A stretch of 64,000 bases of DNA from Diogma glabrata (GCA_963693315.1 OY856186.1:238374554-238438553), one strand, 5' to 3'; positions 1 through 12,850 are shown, counted from the first letter of the stretch. Program-made: numbers and translations. The notes: a model not told the origin generated them from the sequence alone.

Positions 1-1746
1 AAATTATGCTCTACGAGCTGATCATATATAAATAATAATTGAATATTGTAAGTTTTTAATTGAAAATTGATGGCCTGGAAAAAGATTTTTTTAAATAAAT
101 AAAGTTCTGAAACATGGACATCATTCGACCTAAGACTGTTATCTGAGAAACAAGAATACTGCGGTAAAAACATCCTTTATTAAATTTATGATTTTAAACA
201 AACATCATTAGCAAAATTGTGTAAAATAGAACAGTTACAAATTAGTTTTGATACAATAGTCGGGAAAAAAATTATGCTCCTGACCAGGTAAATCTGAAAA
301 ACCGGCTTACAAAATCCATTTCAATAAAGTTTTCAATCTGTCTAGTCTATAACTCCTTGTCTATTTCAAAAGTAAATAAATTAAATCTACTCTTTGTTTA
401 TTAGACGAACAAATATAATTAATTATAAATATTTAAATAAACGTGAATAAATTGCATCGCTAGAGTGAAGACAAATATTCATACAACTAAAAACGTTAAA
501 AACTTCTAAATTTTAAATCAAACAAAATCTTAAGAAAAAAACAATTTATATCTTAAATAAATTCGAAGTGTCAAATATTTTTTTCTCCATCTTTCTGTCT
601 TTTACGAAGTGTCAAACAATTATTCTTATTATATTAGTTACTCGTACCAAATCGACATATATATAGATTTTTCAATAGATTTTATTTTATCAATACTATC
701 AATACACTTAGGTGAGGTTTTTTTTATTATTTATTTAATTTAAATTTATGATTTAAATAAATATATTTAGAAAATTATTTGATTGTTTTAAAAATTATTG
801 AATAAATAGAAGAAAAAAATTCAATCAATGCATTTAACTATTTGATATTTCGTTTGATTTAAACACTTTTATGGTATAAAAAAGCTAATAAGCTTTAAAG
901 CGTGTACGATTCAGCTTGGGTATGATAGTCACGTATAAAGAAATGTGTTGATTTATCACAATTTTAATGTAATTGACATTGAGAGTGACCTTTTTATTTT
1001 ATTAAATGACTCAAATTTACATAGTATTAATAGCAAAATAGGAACAAATAGTTAATCAAATAATACAACAGAATGCCTTATTCACATAGACCTTGACTTT
1101 TAGAAACCATATTTTGAAAACAAAAAAGGTTTAAACTGCACAAAAACTCACTTCACAATATTCAAATTTCTCAAAAAACTTATGGTCCCTCGAGCCGGAA
1201 AAAATAATTAAGTTTTTTATGACAACCGTTGTCATGACCCTATTAGATTGTTCAAGTGTGTAATAAATATGAAATAGGCTACTTAGATGATTTTACTATA
1301 ATCCATAATTACAAGTTTAAAGCACTTTTTGTTGCTAATTTTTATACGTAGCATCGAAAGAGAGTGATTGTCATAAATAAAACAAACCAAACAAATATGT
1401 TATTCACATGCAAAATAAATATCTTATATTCAAAATCTGCTTGTTTACGATCCTACGTGTTTGATGGTATACGTTTATTAACTTTACTGACTTTCAAATA
1501 CAGAAATTTCGATCATTGAGTCCCTCGCTTAACCCAAATTTTCCTAAGTCCATTTTAATTTTAAGGTTCTCATAAAATATTTTTACACGTTTATATAGCA
1601 AACCGTTCGACCCAGGACAGACATCTGCTCTAAGCAGCCCTTAGCATGGATAACAGACGCTTGAATTGCATTAGCTTTGAGGTGCGAATGGCTCGTCTTT
1701 ATGTATCGTCATATAATCAGTATCTAGTCTTCTAATTTCCGCTACA
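1..1746. other. AT-rich intergenic DNA, no gene seen
   Basis: No open frame with recognisable protein motifs, no RNA gene and no terminal-repeat structure was found here. The sequence is strongly AT-rich with short poly-A and poly-T runs. Confidence 0.6.
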
Positions 1747-2540
1747 CACTCAAAAAAAAAAGTTCGTAAAATTTACAGAAACTTCATTCGATTCAACATA
1801 CATTTCTGTTACTTTTGATCCTACAAATTGTTCGTTGAATACAACAAATTGATGTCAGTTGAATTTATTTTACCAACAATTTTAAACGAACAGTTTGTAA
1901 ATTTTACTGACATGTTTGTTAATTATTATGAACAAAATCACAACCGAACTGTTAAAACAACGAACATGTTTGTTAACTTTTGACATTTTATTTTATTGAT
2001 TTTATCAAATATTTCCAAAACTTTTAGTTATAATTAGTTTATATTTTATTATAATACTATTAAATATACTTATATTTTGTTTATAATGATTTTAATTAAA
2101 ATTTACCGGAACTAAATTTACCTTTATAGACATCTTTAAAACAAAACTGTTGGCTTTCCTTAAATTTTTTAAAATATTCAAATAAATTAATTTCACTGAA
2201 ATTCACCAAAATTTCACTCATTTTTTTAGGTACTTTAACAAAATTTCACTTTATCTGAACTTCCGTCTTCCACTAAAATCACTATAAATTTCAAGCCCTT
2301 ACTTCTCGATTTTTTTCATATTTATGTTTTATATTTCTGGTTTTTGGCTATTTTATTCAACAAACGAAAATCAACAAACTGCTTGTAAAGGTAGTTAAAA
2401 ATATTTAACAAACTTGTCTGTTGAAAACTAGCAATTAACAAACATATTTGTTAAAACAATAGAAAATCAAATAACGTGTCCTTTAAATAAATTCAACAGA
2501 CCATTGTTTGTTGTATTTTACCTACAATTTTTTTTCAGTG
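1747..2540. mobile_element. Candidate CACTA/EnSpm-like MITE
   Basis: The left end reads CACTCAAAAAAAAAAGTTCG and the right end, reverse complemented, reads CACTGAAAAAAAATTGTAGG, an imperfect terminal inverted repeat followed on both sides by similar GTAAAAT words. The dinucleotide CA flanks both ends (1745-1746 and 2541-2542), fitting the 2-3 bp target duplications of the CACTA superfamily, whose animal members often begin CACTG or CACTA. Length is 794 bp with no transposase frame, so it would be non-autonomous. A second element with the same terminal word and its own 2-bp flank lies at 44661-45108, which supports the call. A 2-bp match can arise by chance and the termini are poly-A rich, so confidence is moderate. 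Confidence 0.42.
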
Positions 2541-2542
2541 CA

Positions 2543-4399
2543 CCAACCTAGTTCTGGCAGCATTTTCCAGATAGCACGGGTTGGTGTGGAACTTCGGCTG
2601 TCACTACCTTCATCTGTGATTATGAATTGAAACGTATCTAAGAATATTAGAGAATCGGGTATACCTCCTTGCCGGACAAACATAAAATATAAAAACCTTT
2701 TTCTTGATCATCAGACTTTAACCAAGGCTGTAACTGAAATATGAACAAAACAAATTTTTGTGCCAAAAATTTATTATCTGACAATGAAAGAAAGCTTTAC
2801 CAAAAAACTAATTTTATTGGTAAAAAAAACATCTTGGTTTTGTGTGTTTGTTTAATAACATATCTAATTAATTTAATATCCAGATATCCAGGCAGCAAGA
2901 TGCTGAAAAATTGGTTATTTATTTATTGCACTAGTGCGTTTCTTGCTTAAACAAGAAATCGTGAAAGTGTGTAAAATGTTTACATGTCTTTTGCAAAACC
3001 TGAACAAACAAATAGTTAAATAATTTCTTGAGAGTTACAATCAGCATTGCCGTTTATTATGAATTGAAATCGGTTTACACCTAAGAATAACCAACAAATA
3101 ATATGAGTTATTTTTAATCTTCTTACTTATTCATTTCCACTTTTAATTAAAATCGATAAAAACCTATCGTATATTGAGACAAAAACATCTTGACTATTAA
3201 CATTAATGTTTTTCTTTAATTTTCTTTTAATCTTTACAATTTAATTACAACTTAAAATTATTTATTTTAAATTCCAGTTCTGTTAGTTTCGGTTTTCATG
3301 AAATAAATTTATAATTAATAAAAAAAAATATTCACAAAGTTGTTGATTTGAATTTGCAGCTATAGCATAGACATGTATTCGTTAGTTATTTGTCATGCTT
3401 AACCGTGGAAAGTTAGGAAAGACTATGTGGAACATAGTCATTAAATAGTTAAATAGCTTCACGATCATGATACTGCAATTATATTAAACTGAACAAAACT
3501 GTTTGTTACTGACTTAGAATAAATAATTTATTTAATTATCAACGACTTTAAATAAAAAAATAATATAAAAAACTAAAGTAAATAACTATAAAAAAAAGTT
3601 AGTAGTAATTGATTGCTTTCATTGATAAAAACTATAAATCAATCAAATATTACTTTTTTGCTTACGTGTTTATTGGATCATTAAAGCTGATATTATAAAA
3701 AATTGATCATATTAATGATTTATCGTCAGTAAGAAATGAAATTAATACTGTACTTTTTCTATAACGTTCGATGATGCAACCGATATTTCCACTTTAAATC
3801 ATTAAACCAACCCATCTCTTTTTGGATCAGCAAAATCGTAAAACTTTAAAAGCTTTGGATTGGTTGATGTCTCAAAAATAATTTCTGTTTAATCTTTATA
3901 TAATAAATATCTCAAATAATTCCATTTAAAAATGTGGATGCTGACAAGACTTGGGAAAACATTTTCTTTTCTTATTTCTTTTATTTTCAGATACAATTTT
4001 CTAAAAACCGTATTCTTTAGAAGATTCTACAATCTACTACAATCTAATAAATAACAAGAAAATAGACCTAATCGGAAGTGTTGTGCGACCTGTCTTGAGG
4101 ATCACTTGGAGATGGTGATGGGAACTGAGGTAAGAAAATCTCAACAGAGGTAATAAAAACGTGAAGAGATCAACGCAAGCAGAATAAATAGATATCTGAT
4201 AACTGTTCAAACTCTACAAATAGTGAAGAAGAGATATTGTTAAGGTAGAGGGCAAAAATAAACTAAAATTAGTGTAATTTAATAAAGTTTTGGTTAATAA
4301 AATTTAAGTATATAAATTGTAAAGAAATACTGTATAAGAATAATATTTTCAAAAACAAAATTTCTTTGCACCAATTTAATCACAACATCACCTGACAAC
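2543..4399. other. AT-rich intergenic DNA, no gene seen
   Basis: A short open frame at 2741-2950 shows no family motif and has the composition of the surrounding DNA. No repeat boundary or RNA gene was recognised. Confidence 0.5.
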
Positions 4400-5235
4400 A
4401 ATGGTACGAAAATGAAATTTGGCTTTATCTTGTAGTTTTAACTTGTAGTGAATAACCATTTCGTAAACAGAAAAACGTATACACTAGAATTTTGAATACA
4501 GAACGTGCTCATTCAAACAATAATTATAACAATATTAATAGAAATAATAGGAATAATGAAAATGTTTACCAAAGAGGTTTTAATTATTTCAATTAAACGA
4601 ATTTTAATAATAACACCAATAAAAGGTAAAGAAATCACTCTAATAGATACAATAACCAACGATACAACAACCAAGGATACAACAGACACGAAACTCAAAA
4701 CAATAACAACAGAAATATCAGAACATATAAAAAGGACACAGTAGACGAGGAATCGGGGTTTCAACTATACAAACAATGAAGTTGAAGGAGGACTAAATAA
4801 AATTTTGTTACTAAATGACAACTTAACCAATTTTATCGAACTTTATGCACAAATAAACTATTCAAATTCCTTATAGATTCTAAAACAGAAATATCGGTGA
4901 TAAAACAAAACTGTTTCATTAGCCGAAATAATTTAAGTAACAAAAAAATTAAGAATAAAAGAGTTGCCCATAGTTATTCCATATACAGAATTGGCCTATA
5001 CCAACGACACCAGAATTTTGCAATTACTATCGAAAATTTTGCAACAATTGCAGCACCACTAAACAATCTCACAAAGAAGAACGTAAAATTTAACTGGAAC
5101 AACGAAGTCCAAAATACTTTTGAAACTATATAAAAAATAAAATGCTTAACTCACTTAAAGCACTTTCTTCCATACCATGTAGGTTCAAAAAATTTACCAT
5201 TAGAACCGATCATAAACCTCTAGTCTATTTCTACA
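4400..5235 (+). pseudogene. Degraded Ty3/gypsy gag-protease-RT/RNase H remnant
   Basis: Translated pieces follow gypsy order. About 4510-4760, in a frame broken by stops, is asparagine- and arginine-rich (for example NQRYNNQGYNRHETQ), like the C-terminal tail of some gypsy Gag proteins. About 4860-4905 gives FLIDSKTEISVIK, a decayed retroviral aspartic protease core in which the usual D-T/S-G is now DSK. About 5030-5130 gives ENFATIAAPLNNLTKKNVKF, the stretch between RT and RNase H. About 5195-5225 gives RTDHKPLVYF, the RNase H motif. Most of RT is deleted and several stops are present, so it cannot be functional. It is far more decayed than the element at 14.1-23.6 kb and is not a close relative by eye. 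Confidence 0.72.
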
Positions 5236-5400
5236 CACTTGACAACATTTTTTTGACAAACTTATAATGCAATAATCTAGATTTTGGTCTCACATACCAA
5301 TTCCGACCATCAGGATTTCTCGAAATTCAATGTTCCACTCGTAATCACTTAAAATGAACGTTTTTTAAGCAAAAAATGTGCAAATTTCCTTGTTTTGACA
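5229..5400. repeat. Dispersed repeat, copy A (pair at 63827-64000)
   Basis: From the word ACACTTGACAACATTTTTTT onward this segment matches the last ~170 bases of the window almost base for base, including TAATGCAATAATCTAGATTT and the shared words CGTAATCACTTAAAATGAAC. The other copy follows related tandem units. It begins where the gypsy remnant homology fades, so it may be an adjacent repeat or part of the same old element. Confidence 0.8.
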
Positions 5401-5984
5401 CAAATGACGATTTTTTCGACACATTTCCGGTACAGTTATCGAACACAGCGTCCTTTCGGACCTGTCCCTTGAGTATACGTATTTTTAAAGAAAAATTTTG
5501 AAATCCCTCCAGTGGTTTTCCCTGCAGCGTAGGTAATGACGGCCGGCCGGCAGACAGACATACATTTTTTTTTGCTTTTTTAGAATCAGTAGGTCCGAAA
5601 ACGTCGAGAAATGCCAAAAAAAGTGGGGGTAAGAATTTCACTTTGAGCTCATGAATGTAATACTTAGGTCTTTCAGACCGAATTAATTATATAAATGATA
5701 AATAAACATTACGCTTATAATATTTTTAATTTTGGTGCGTATAGTTTTAATAAGTTTGTATCTAATTGTTTGTGTATCCCTTAATTTTATTAAAAGCCTT
5801 TATTATTGAAGTATTAGTCGAAATAATAAATATGCCTACAGTAAAAATGGATGGTTAATTGCTTTTTGGTTGATGCTTTTGCTCAAATATACTTAAAAAA
5901 GAATCTCTTTCAAGGAGTCACACTCACTTAATCACTTGTATTATGTATATATCTGATAAGGCTTGAAAACTAATAAGGCTGTTA

Positions 5985-7330
5985 TTGCCTTTTGGAAATG
6001 CCGCCAATCCTTCGGAAGCATTTGGGGTCTTAGTGCCCAAAATCATCTTATGGATCTACACAGCTTTAATCAGACCAACAATTGCATTTGCATGCGTTGT
6101 CTGGTAGCCAAAGACGGATAAACAATACATCCGTGCTAAGTTAAATAAAATCCGGAGAATCGCATTCGAAGGTATCTGTGGCTGAATGCGCACCACACCA
6201 ACATTGTCGTTGGATGTCATGTTGGGTCTTTCTCCTTTACATCTACATGTGGAGTAAATGGCTAAAAGGGCTGTTTACAGACTACATGTGGTGGAATGTG
6301 GGTAAACAGAGGGAAAACATGCGGCATGGTTACATTATTGACAGATTACGGACATTTTGTCCTGACATCATGACCAAATTATATTACTTTGAGAAGACTG
6401 CTGAAACGATCATCTCTTCTAGAGAGGAATGTGAGGGATCTTGGTTCGACTGGTCCTCCAGCGAGATCTACGTTTTCTATACGGATAGCTCACTGTTGAA
6501 TGGAAATGCAGGAGCTGGATTATACTTGGAATTAAATAATGTAACAATAAGTACCAATAAATTTTCGCTTGGACGGTTTTATACAGTCATCCAAGCGGAG
6601 CTGTATGCTATCAATGAGCACACACGTAATAACACGTTTGCGTCTGCAGGGTAAACAAATTTACATTTGTTCGGATAGCCAAACAGCTATTAAAGCACTT
6701 GTAAGCCCGAAAACTACTTCTAAACTCTTCAATGAATGTAGAAAAAACCTCTGTACGATAGCGCAATACAACAACATCACGCTGCGTTGGGTTCCAGGTC
6801 ATAATGGCATTCCGGGCAACGTAAAAGCTGATGAACTTGCAAGGGCGGGAGCGGCCATGAAATTTTCTGCGTAAGAACCCGCCTTAGGGTTATCCAAAAA
6901 ATCGAATCGAATGCGTCATTAACAGGCAAATAAAGTAAGATGTTTTTTAGCATTTCAGATAAAAATGTTAATTTTCTTTTAAGCTTGAAGAGGAAAACTC
7001 TCAGCTCTGTGATCGATGTCCTAACAGGACATGGACATCTAAATAAACATCTTTTACGATGGGACTATAGATATTCCTCTCTGTGGATGTTTTCTTGAAG
7101 AGGAGGTGGACTCTGATTACTTTTGTGTGTATGCCCGGCCTTCTCTAATGTCAGAGTTAAAATTTTCGGCTCTGACACTGAAAAGGCCAGCACCATAAAA
7201 CTGTAGCCAATATGGCCGGTCTTGGATTTCATTGACCAGACAGAAAGGTTTGTGGAAAAATTGTTATGAGGCCAAACTCGGACACGGCACTATAGACAGA
7301 AGAGTCTGCGTGCCAGGACAAGTTCCGCCT
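5985..7330 (+). pseudogene. I-clade-like LINE 3' end with RNase H, frameshifted
   Basis: The region encodes, in shifting frames, the C-terminal part of a non-LTR retrotransposon ORF2. ILWIYTALIRPTIAFACVVW then a stop (about 6045-6110) and TTPTLSLDVMLGLSPLHLHV (about 6190-6250) are the conserved post-RT thumb region. An RNase H domain follows: YTDSS (about 6478), QAELYAI (about 6590), a frameshift near 6650, then SDSQTAIKAL (about 6672) and WVPGHNGIPGNVKADELARA (about 6788), which supplies the four acidic/histidine positions. LTGHGHLNKHL near 7020 is the usual segment before the terminal zinc-binding motif. An RNase H after the RT is typical of the I group. Stops and frameshifts make it a dead copy lacking its 5' half. 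Confidence 0.85.
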
Positions 7331-8164
7331 CAGGCAACCTTCTTCATATCTATCTATGTATATATTTGACCTCAGTCGAAAAAAGTATATCACAGAAATA
7401 CGTTGTGGCTATAATACAAGACGCATAAGTGTTTATTTAGCTACCGTGGGTACGATGTCAATTGAGCACACTATGCATTTCCAAAACCTACCTAACCTGT
7501 ATAGCAATTCTAACAGCTAAACTACTCACTTGATTAGTAAGAAATTGGATTCGTGAAGTGAAAGAAAATTCGAAATCATTCGGTTGTTTGTTATAGTGAT
7601 TAAGAGGTCACGATGCAATCTAGTTCGATTGTTGTGTCTTCCATTTGGTTGTTGTATCTTCAAATTTAATTTTTCAGGATGAGAGTACCGAATTTGAGGT
7701 TGTTGTGACAGGAAGCATTCGGTTGAGCCAAAATGAGTTGTAGTGACCGAATTTTTTCTTTGATTTCAGTGTAGTGAGTGCACCCAATTTAGCAAACCTC
7801 TACGCGAAATTCACCTTGCACCTTTTTTTAAATAGAAAATCAGTACAATAACTTCCAAGTTCCGAGCACATATCACGAAAGAAACGATGGCTTAATGCAC
7901 GACCTCTACCAAAACCATAAAAGCATAAACGAATAAAAATTTGTAAATTCAATTCAATTTGCAAAATACATATTCGTTTCTGTGATTTATTTAAAATTTC
8001 TTTTGTTATTAAATTACTTTTGTGCACATTTTTAAGAAAAATATAATAAATAAAAAACATTTTACTAACCAAATTCTTTAAATTATTTTTATTTATGGTT
8101 TCATATAAATTCGTAAAATTGGAACTTCGGACCCCCAGATATTAGCACCCCAAGTTAAGAGCTA
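7331..8164. other. Unassigned sequence, no gene seen
   Basis: A small minus-strand open frame (7800-8072) has no recognisable motif. A word like the CACTA-type right end (TTGATTTCAGTG) occurs near 7758-7770, but I found no matching left end. Confidence 0.4.
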
Positions 8165-8275
8165 CTGGTCTAGACTAACACGAAAACGTCTAGAATTGGA
8201 TTAATATGATTTCAATATCAAATATATTAAAGTCAAGGAAAACTACGTAGCAGACGCGCTATCCAGAATTTAAAT
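8165..8275 (+). pseudogene. Ty3/gypsy RNase H tether scrap
   Basis: Translation gives LTRKRLELD, a stop, YDFNIKYIKVKENYVADALS and then RI before a stop. This is the conserved stretch joining RNase H to integrase in gypsy Pol (the Y-x-P/K-G-x-x-N-x-x-A-D-A-L-S-R motif). Only about 35 residues survive. The neighbouring DNA gave no more pol homology, so this is a fragment of an old insertion. Confidence 0.7.
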
Positions 8276-10964
8276 AAAATCTTTGACTAATATTCACGAA
8301 TCACGATAGAAATGAAATCACATACCAGTCATTTTAGCGATTAACCTCGGAATGAGAGATAATAAGCTGAATTTTTGTATATACCTTCATTTTGGGACTC
8401 TAAAAGTTGTCTCAAAAGTCTCATAAAATCTCGTGTCTGCGTCGTAGATTATTCACGGTCAAATGTAAAAAACAGTTTTTAACGATTATCTCGGCTTCGA
8501 TTGTTTCAATGATGTTAACATTTAGTATTAAAATTGTATAGCATAAAATTTCCGACCAATTTCATTTGAAACATTTTTTCATGCGCTCAACCATTTTTGT
8601 GAAAGAGGGCGGTGAAAGCGCAGTACTGTAAAGCAAGGTCAACTGTGAATATCTGTGAATATTACCTTTAATTTTGAATAATTTTCGTTGATCTAAAATG
8701 TAAAATATGGAACATAAAAATTCAATTTAGCACAAATGATAAAATTGTGGATCTAATTTTTTTCTACACTACGTAAAGTAGCAAACGCGATGATAATTGA
8801 CTGTAAAATTTTTAAAAATGACGAAATTTTAAAAATAATTAACCCCCAAAATATTAATAATAAATTATTAATAATTAAGACCCAAATTTTTCAAATGGAA
8901 TTTTGAATGGGACAACTCAAATGAGATTTTTTCTGGTAACTCACTTTTAAAGGTATTATGTAGAGGTTATTTTTGTATTGAAAATAAGTTCTAATCCCTA
9001 AATAGTAGAACAAGTAGATTTTAATTAGTAGTTATATTTTGACTCGGATTACCTACACTATTTTGACCTGTATTGAATCAGTGTTTGGATAAGGAGGTTG
9101 TCTATAAGGAGGTTTTTCTAACAGAGTTTCCTTAGTTCTAATCGTTTTTTTTTATTGGAGAACGCCTTCTTTAGTTGTGTGTAAGAACAAACGGGCAGTC
9201 ACCAGACTTAACAAGACTGTTTCTAAGCTCCTGTGTGAGCTGGAGTCATCCTTCTATATAAGAAAAAACAGAAAATTCTAAAACTGAGCAAAGCATCGAT
9301 ATACAATTCGAGTCTTCCAGAGAATTATCTATAAACTCTTCATATAATAAATAAAAAAAAACAATTCCGCTATATGGAACATCATCTCCACAAGCCTAGT
9401 TATAGCAAAAATGGTTCGTAGTAGGAGAGTATCGAAAGATATTTTTACGTCATATCACAATTCTGTGGTAAAAATGAGTTGCAGAATGTAGGTCCTGTGG
9501 TAAAAGTGAGTTGTAGAATGTAGGTATCCAAAATCAACTAATTAGGATTTGTATAAATTATGTACTTTACATCCAAGTGTTTCTAAACTTCGATCCGTTA
9601 ATCAATTGTATAACAGACATTGAAGATATTGCGAATCGGATTAAAGAAAGTATGTTCAAGTCTTTTAAGAATTTTACTCACTTAAAGCGTTCCATTATGA
9701 TAAAAATTCTTTCTGATCCAAAGTCAGGAAGCTGCTTAAGAAAGTGAAGCAAGAGACAGCAGGAAAATAGATACAGTATACAGAGTAAAAATTGAATTGA
9801 AGAGGAATCTGGTTCCTACAGCATCACTTCACACAATTTTCAATTGTGGTGAAGTGATTACCTCATATTTGGTTTCTAAAATAAATGCACACGTGTTAAA
9901 TAATAGAGCTAGCTGAAGCTGTATTTTCTCCATATACTTTTAGTTACACAATCAACAAATCCGTTATTTTATTTTAGTCGAATTTATTTATTCCACTCAT
10001 CACTTTCATTCAAATTTATTTCCTTGTTGAACAAAGGTGACAAGGAACAAAACGAAACTAAATGTTAATATCCTTTTTCCAAAGAATTAAACAAAACAAA
10101 AACGAAATCGTTAGGAAACTCATCATTTCGTTTTTGTTTTCTTACCGACATTTATTATTTTATATAAAAATTTTTAAAAAAAAAGAAACATCGAAATTTA
10201 TTAAGTTGAATTGTCAATTTATTTGTCTTCTGGCTACATTTATTTTGTTGGTTCCATATGTACACAGGATAATCGAAGATTATTGAAAAAAATTTATACA
10301 TATATGCTTTACAGTACAGTTTGTTCTCCTCTGATTCACTTTGTATGCGTGTTCCAAATTTTGAAAAAATTTAACTCAGCAAAAAATAAACTGAAAATCT
10401 CTTGCATACTTTTCCTGTTTTGTTTTTTTAAATCCAATTTTATTTTTTATCAAATTTCACCTGCCGGCTATTCATCTTATTTTCTTTTTATTATAATATT
10501 TTCTTACGTTACATTTTTTTTTCTGTTTTAATTCTCATTGAATCCTGTTCTTTTTATATGAAAACATTTTTTTGTGTCCTATTTTTATTTTACTTATGTT
10601 TTATTTCTTTTCACCTGTACGTCATTCAAAGTCATTGTTTTTTATATATTGTCCGTTGTGTATTGTGTTCCTTAATGTCATGTTTTATGATGAAGTTTTG
10701 TTTTTCTTGATATTTCTCGATGACAATTTTCTATAGATATAAGTTTTTTATTTGGTTTAAGGTTTATAGATTAAAAATATCAGGTTTTCGTTACTTAGAC
10801 GTTTTTATAGAAGAAGAAAGAAAGGGAAGGTTGTGTTTGTTAATATAAATTGATTACTATTTATAGTTCAATAGACTTTGTCTCGGTGTCAATTTTCGAT
10901 CACAATTAAGTTGTCGCACAGTTTGCATTGATATAGGGAAAAGATAAATAAAACAAATATTATT
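8276..10964. other. AT-rich DNA with small duplications, no gene
   Basis: No gene recognised. A ~33-bp near-exact tandem duplication lies at about 9463-9527 (TGTGGTAAAAATGAGTTGCA repeated with two changes). Overlapping plus-strand frames at 10062-10531 are T-rich, phenylalanine/isoleucine-rich translations without domains. Confidence 0.5.
9823..9858. repeat. Near-perfect 36-bp palindrome
   Basis: ATCACTTCAC at the left pairs with GTGAAGTGAT at the right, around an inner CAATTTTCAATTG. It could form a hairpin or cruciform. No neighbouring gene suggests a role. Confidence 0.75.
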
Positions 10965-11230
10965 TCGGCCAATCTTTCTCAAAAAATAAAGTCTACTCAT
11001 AGTGATATGAAGGCTTGCTTCTTTGATCAAGCAGTAACCATCCTCATAGAATACTCCATTGCTAAGATTGAGGATGCTACCCATGACTGAATAGATTTCA
11101 TTCACCAGAATCCCTAAGATATCACCTCGGCTAGTGATATCTCACTGGTATTAAGAATTCATATGTAAAAACCAAGGACTGCAGGACGTAGAGTTGTCAC
11201 ACCCGACTATATGCATAACGCTTACCTAAG
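10965..11230. repeat. Dispersed repeat, copy 1 (pair at 25690-25960)
   Basis: This segment shares a string of words in the same order with 25690-25960: GATATGAAGGCT, GCTAAGATTGAGGATGCTAC, GACTGAATA, CCCTAAGATATCACCTCGGC, TAGTGATATCTCACTG and GTTGTCACACCCG. Divergence is appreciable, so both are old copies. No protein motif was recognised in any frame. Confidence 0.75.
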
Positions 11231-11300
11231 TTAATTGTCTTGGTTTTTAATTTTAAATTTCATTTCCTAGAGCACAACCGGTGGAGCGGTTAAAAAATTT
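11155..11300. repeat. Diverged direct duplication, unit 1 (unit 2 at 11519-11665)
   Basis: Shared words in order are ATTCATATGT, CCGACTAT, CTTACCT.AGTTAAT, GTCTTGGT, TAGAGCACAA and a GGTTGAAC/GGTGGAGC block. The spacing is about 365 bp. The first part also resembles the 25.7-25.96 kb repeat, so this appears to be the 3' portion of the same family, present twice here. Confidence 0.65.
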
Positions 11301-11518
11301 GCACACTAAGGAACGATAATAGGGGAGTTGATGGTTTGTTTGTTTCATAGCGACTGTTGTCCTAAAAACGTCAAATCCGTTCCAATTACAGAGTGCGTAT
11401 TCCTATTACAGATTGCCTTGATTGCCTTTGCTGGGCGGTAAAATTACAAATATTAGCATTAAGCTTTCAAAGGCTTAGCTAGAGCACCACGTGCTGAGTT
11501 TATACTAGAAACACCCAT

Positions 11519-11665
11519 GAAATTCATATGTCAATACTAGAAATTAAGAAACTGGAGTTTTTACAGCCGACTATGCTTTGTTCTTACCTTAGTTAATCGT
11601 CTTGGTCATTTACTTCAAATTCCGTTTCTTAGAGCACAAGCGGTTGAACTGTTCGAAACTGTAAC
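11519..11665. repeat. Diverged direct duplication, unit 2
   Basis: Counterpart of 11155-11300: the same ordered words, including AGTTAATCGTCTTGGT and TTCTTAGAGCACAAGCGGTT. Several substitutions and small gaps separate the copies. Confidence 0.65.
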
Positions 11666-11739
11666 TGATTTTTTTTTATAAAAAATTAGGCAAGTTTAGT
11701 GCTAATTATAATAAATTATAAAATAACGTCTCTGAATAT

Positions 11740-12850
11740 CTAAAGATACCATGCCAACTAGGTATAAGAATGGAATGCAAATTAAGTTTCTCTCAGAAAT
11801 TTATGAACGCCAACTTTAAACCTTTGAGGATTAAAGTCATTAGGAGAACCCCACGAAAGTAAGGTATTCCAAAGATGCGAAACTGTGTTGAAAAGTCACG
11901 TTGGAGGGCATAAATTCTACATCTAATTATTTGAATCGTATAAACGGATGGGTCCGTACAATTATTCTGGTGTGACGCAAAAGTTTTGCAAATTTAGGCA
12001 TAATCGATTTAATCTCTTCAGAAGCGCTTTCATCCATCATATATTTGTAAAAAATATTAAAATCAGCAACGTTTCTTCTGTGCTGCAAAGAATCAAGATC
12101 GTTAGTAAGATTTGAGTTACCAATAAGTTTAAAAGCTCCACCCCATATGTGAGAACAGTATTTCGTGCAGAAAAAAAGATATATATACTAAAAGAAGTTG
12201 TTCGATATTGAAAAACATACGACATCGCCCTAAAAATACTATCTTTTGAACAGCATTCTTACCCATAGTAAAAATATGAGAATTCCACTTCATATTATTT
12301 TCAATGTCGGTTTGAAGTTGACAAGACAAGAAGTTTGACAGACTCATTATTCAAAATTGTTCTAAGGTCAGGTTTAAGGAAATCTATCAATTTTGATCTA
12401 CAGTCATTAAGCGCTAAGGGTGCATATATAATTTTGATGCTTCATTACACGCATGGAGCGTGCTATCATCAGCAAAACTATAAGGGACTAACTGTTGAAT
12501 CTCACAAATTATTAGTTAATAAAAGATAAAAGAAGAGGTGACAAACTAAAACCTTGAAGAACTCTCGAATTAGTTGAACAAATATTCGATGACACATCAT
12601 CTACATTGACCCGAAACTTTCAATAAAATATAAAGCTCTGTGTCCAGGATATATGTTGCTCGTCTAAAAGCCATTGGCTTTTCAATTCAATTTCAATTTT
12701 TTTTAAGGTTGTTATGCCATATTTTGTTAAACGCCTTGGAAATATCGAAAAAAAAGCCGAAAGTTTCTCCAAAGTTCTCAAGCGAATTGTTTTAGACATG
12801 AGTGACAAGGGACAGTAAATCTCCCTTAGCTCTTCCCTTTAGAAATTCGT
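11740..12850 (-). pseudogene. CR1-like LINE RT 3' half, decayed
   Basis: Read on the minus strand from about 12850 downward, broken frames give RQYEFLKGRAKGDLLSLVTH, FFDISKAFNKIWHNNL (RT motif with the first catalytic Asp), VLQGFSLSPLLL (the normally P-Q-G-S/C-x-L-S-P motif), PYSFADDSTLHA (catalytic F-A-D-D), KWNSHIFTMGKNAVQKIVFL and GRCRMFFNIEQLLLVY. LQHRRNVADFNIFYKYMMDE follows toward 12060, and a terminal FKVGVHKFLRET near 11800. This order and the C-terminal RRNVA-x-x-x-IFYKY block fit Jockey-superfamily/CR1-like LINEs without RNase H. Multiple stops and frameshifts show it is dead. The longer frames at 12129-12347 and 12620-12808 are parts of it. Confidence 0.8.

Noticed and set aside
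4505..4764. Isoleucine/threonine-rich frames on both strands
   Set aside because: Wrong-frame readings of the asparagine-rich gag remnant. The informative frame is another one, broken by stops.
5860..5930. LVDAF-like word resembling a gypsy integrase motif
   Set aside because: Only five residues agree and nothing around them supports integrase.
10062..10531. Two overlapping plus-strand frames rich in Phe and Ile
   Set aside because: T-rich composition reading with no domain, no neighbouring gene and no conserved pattern.
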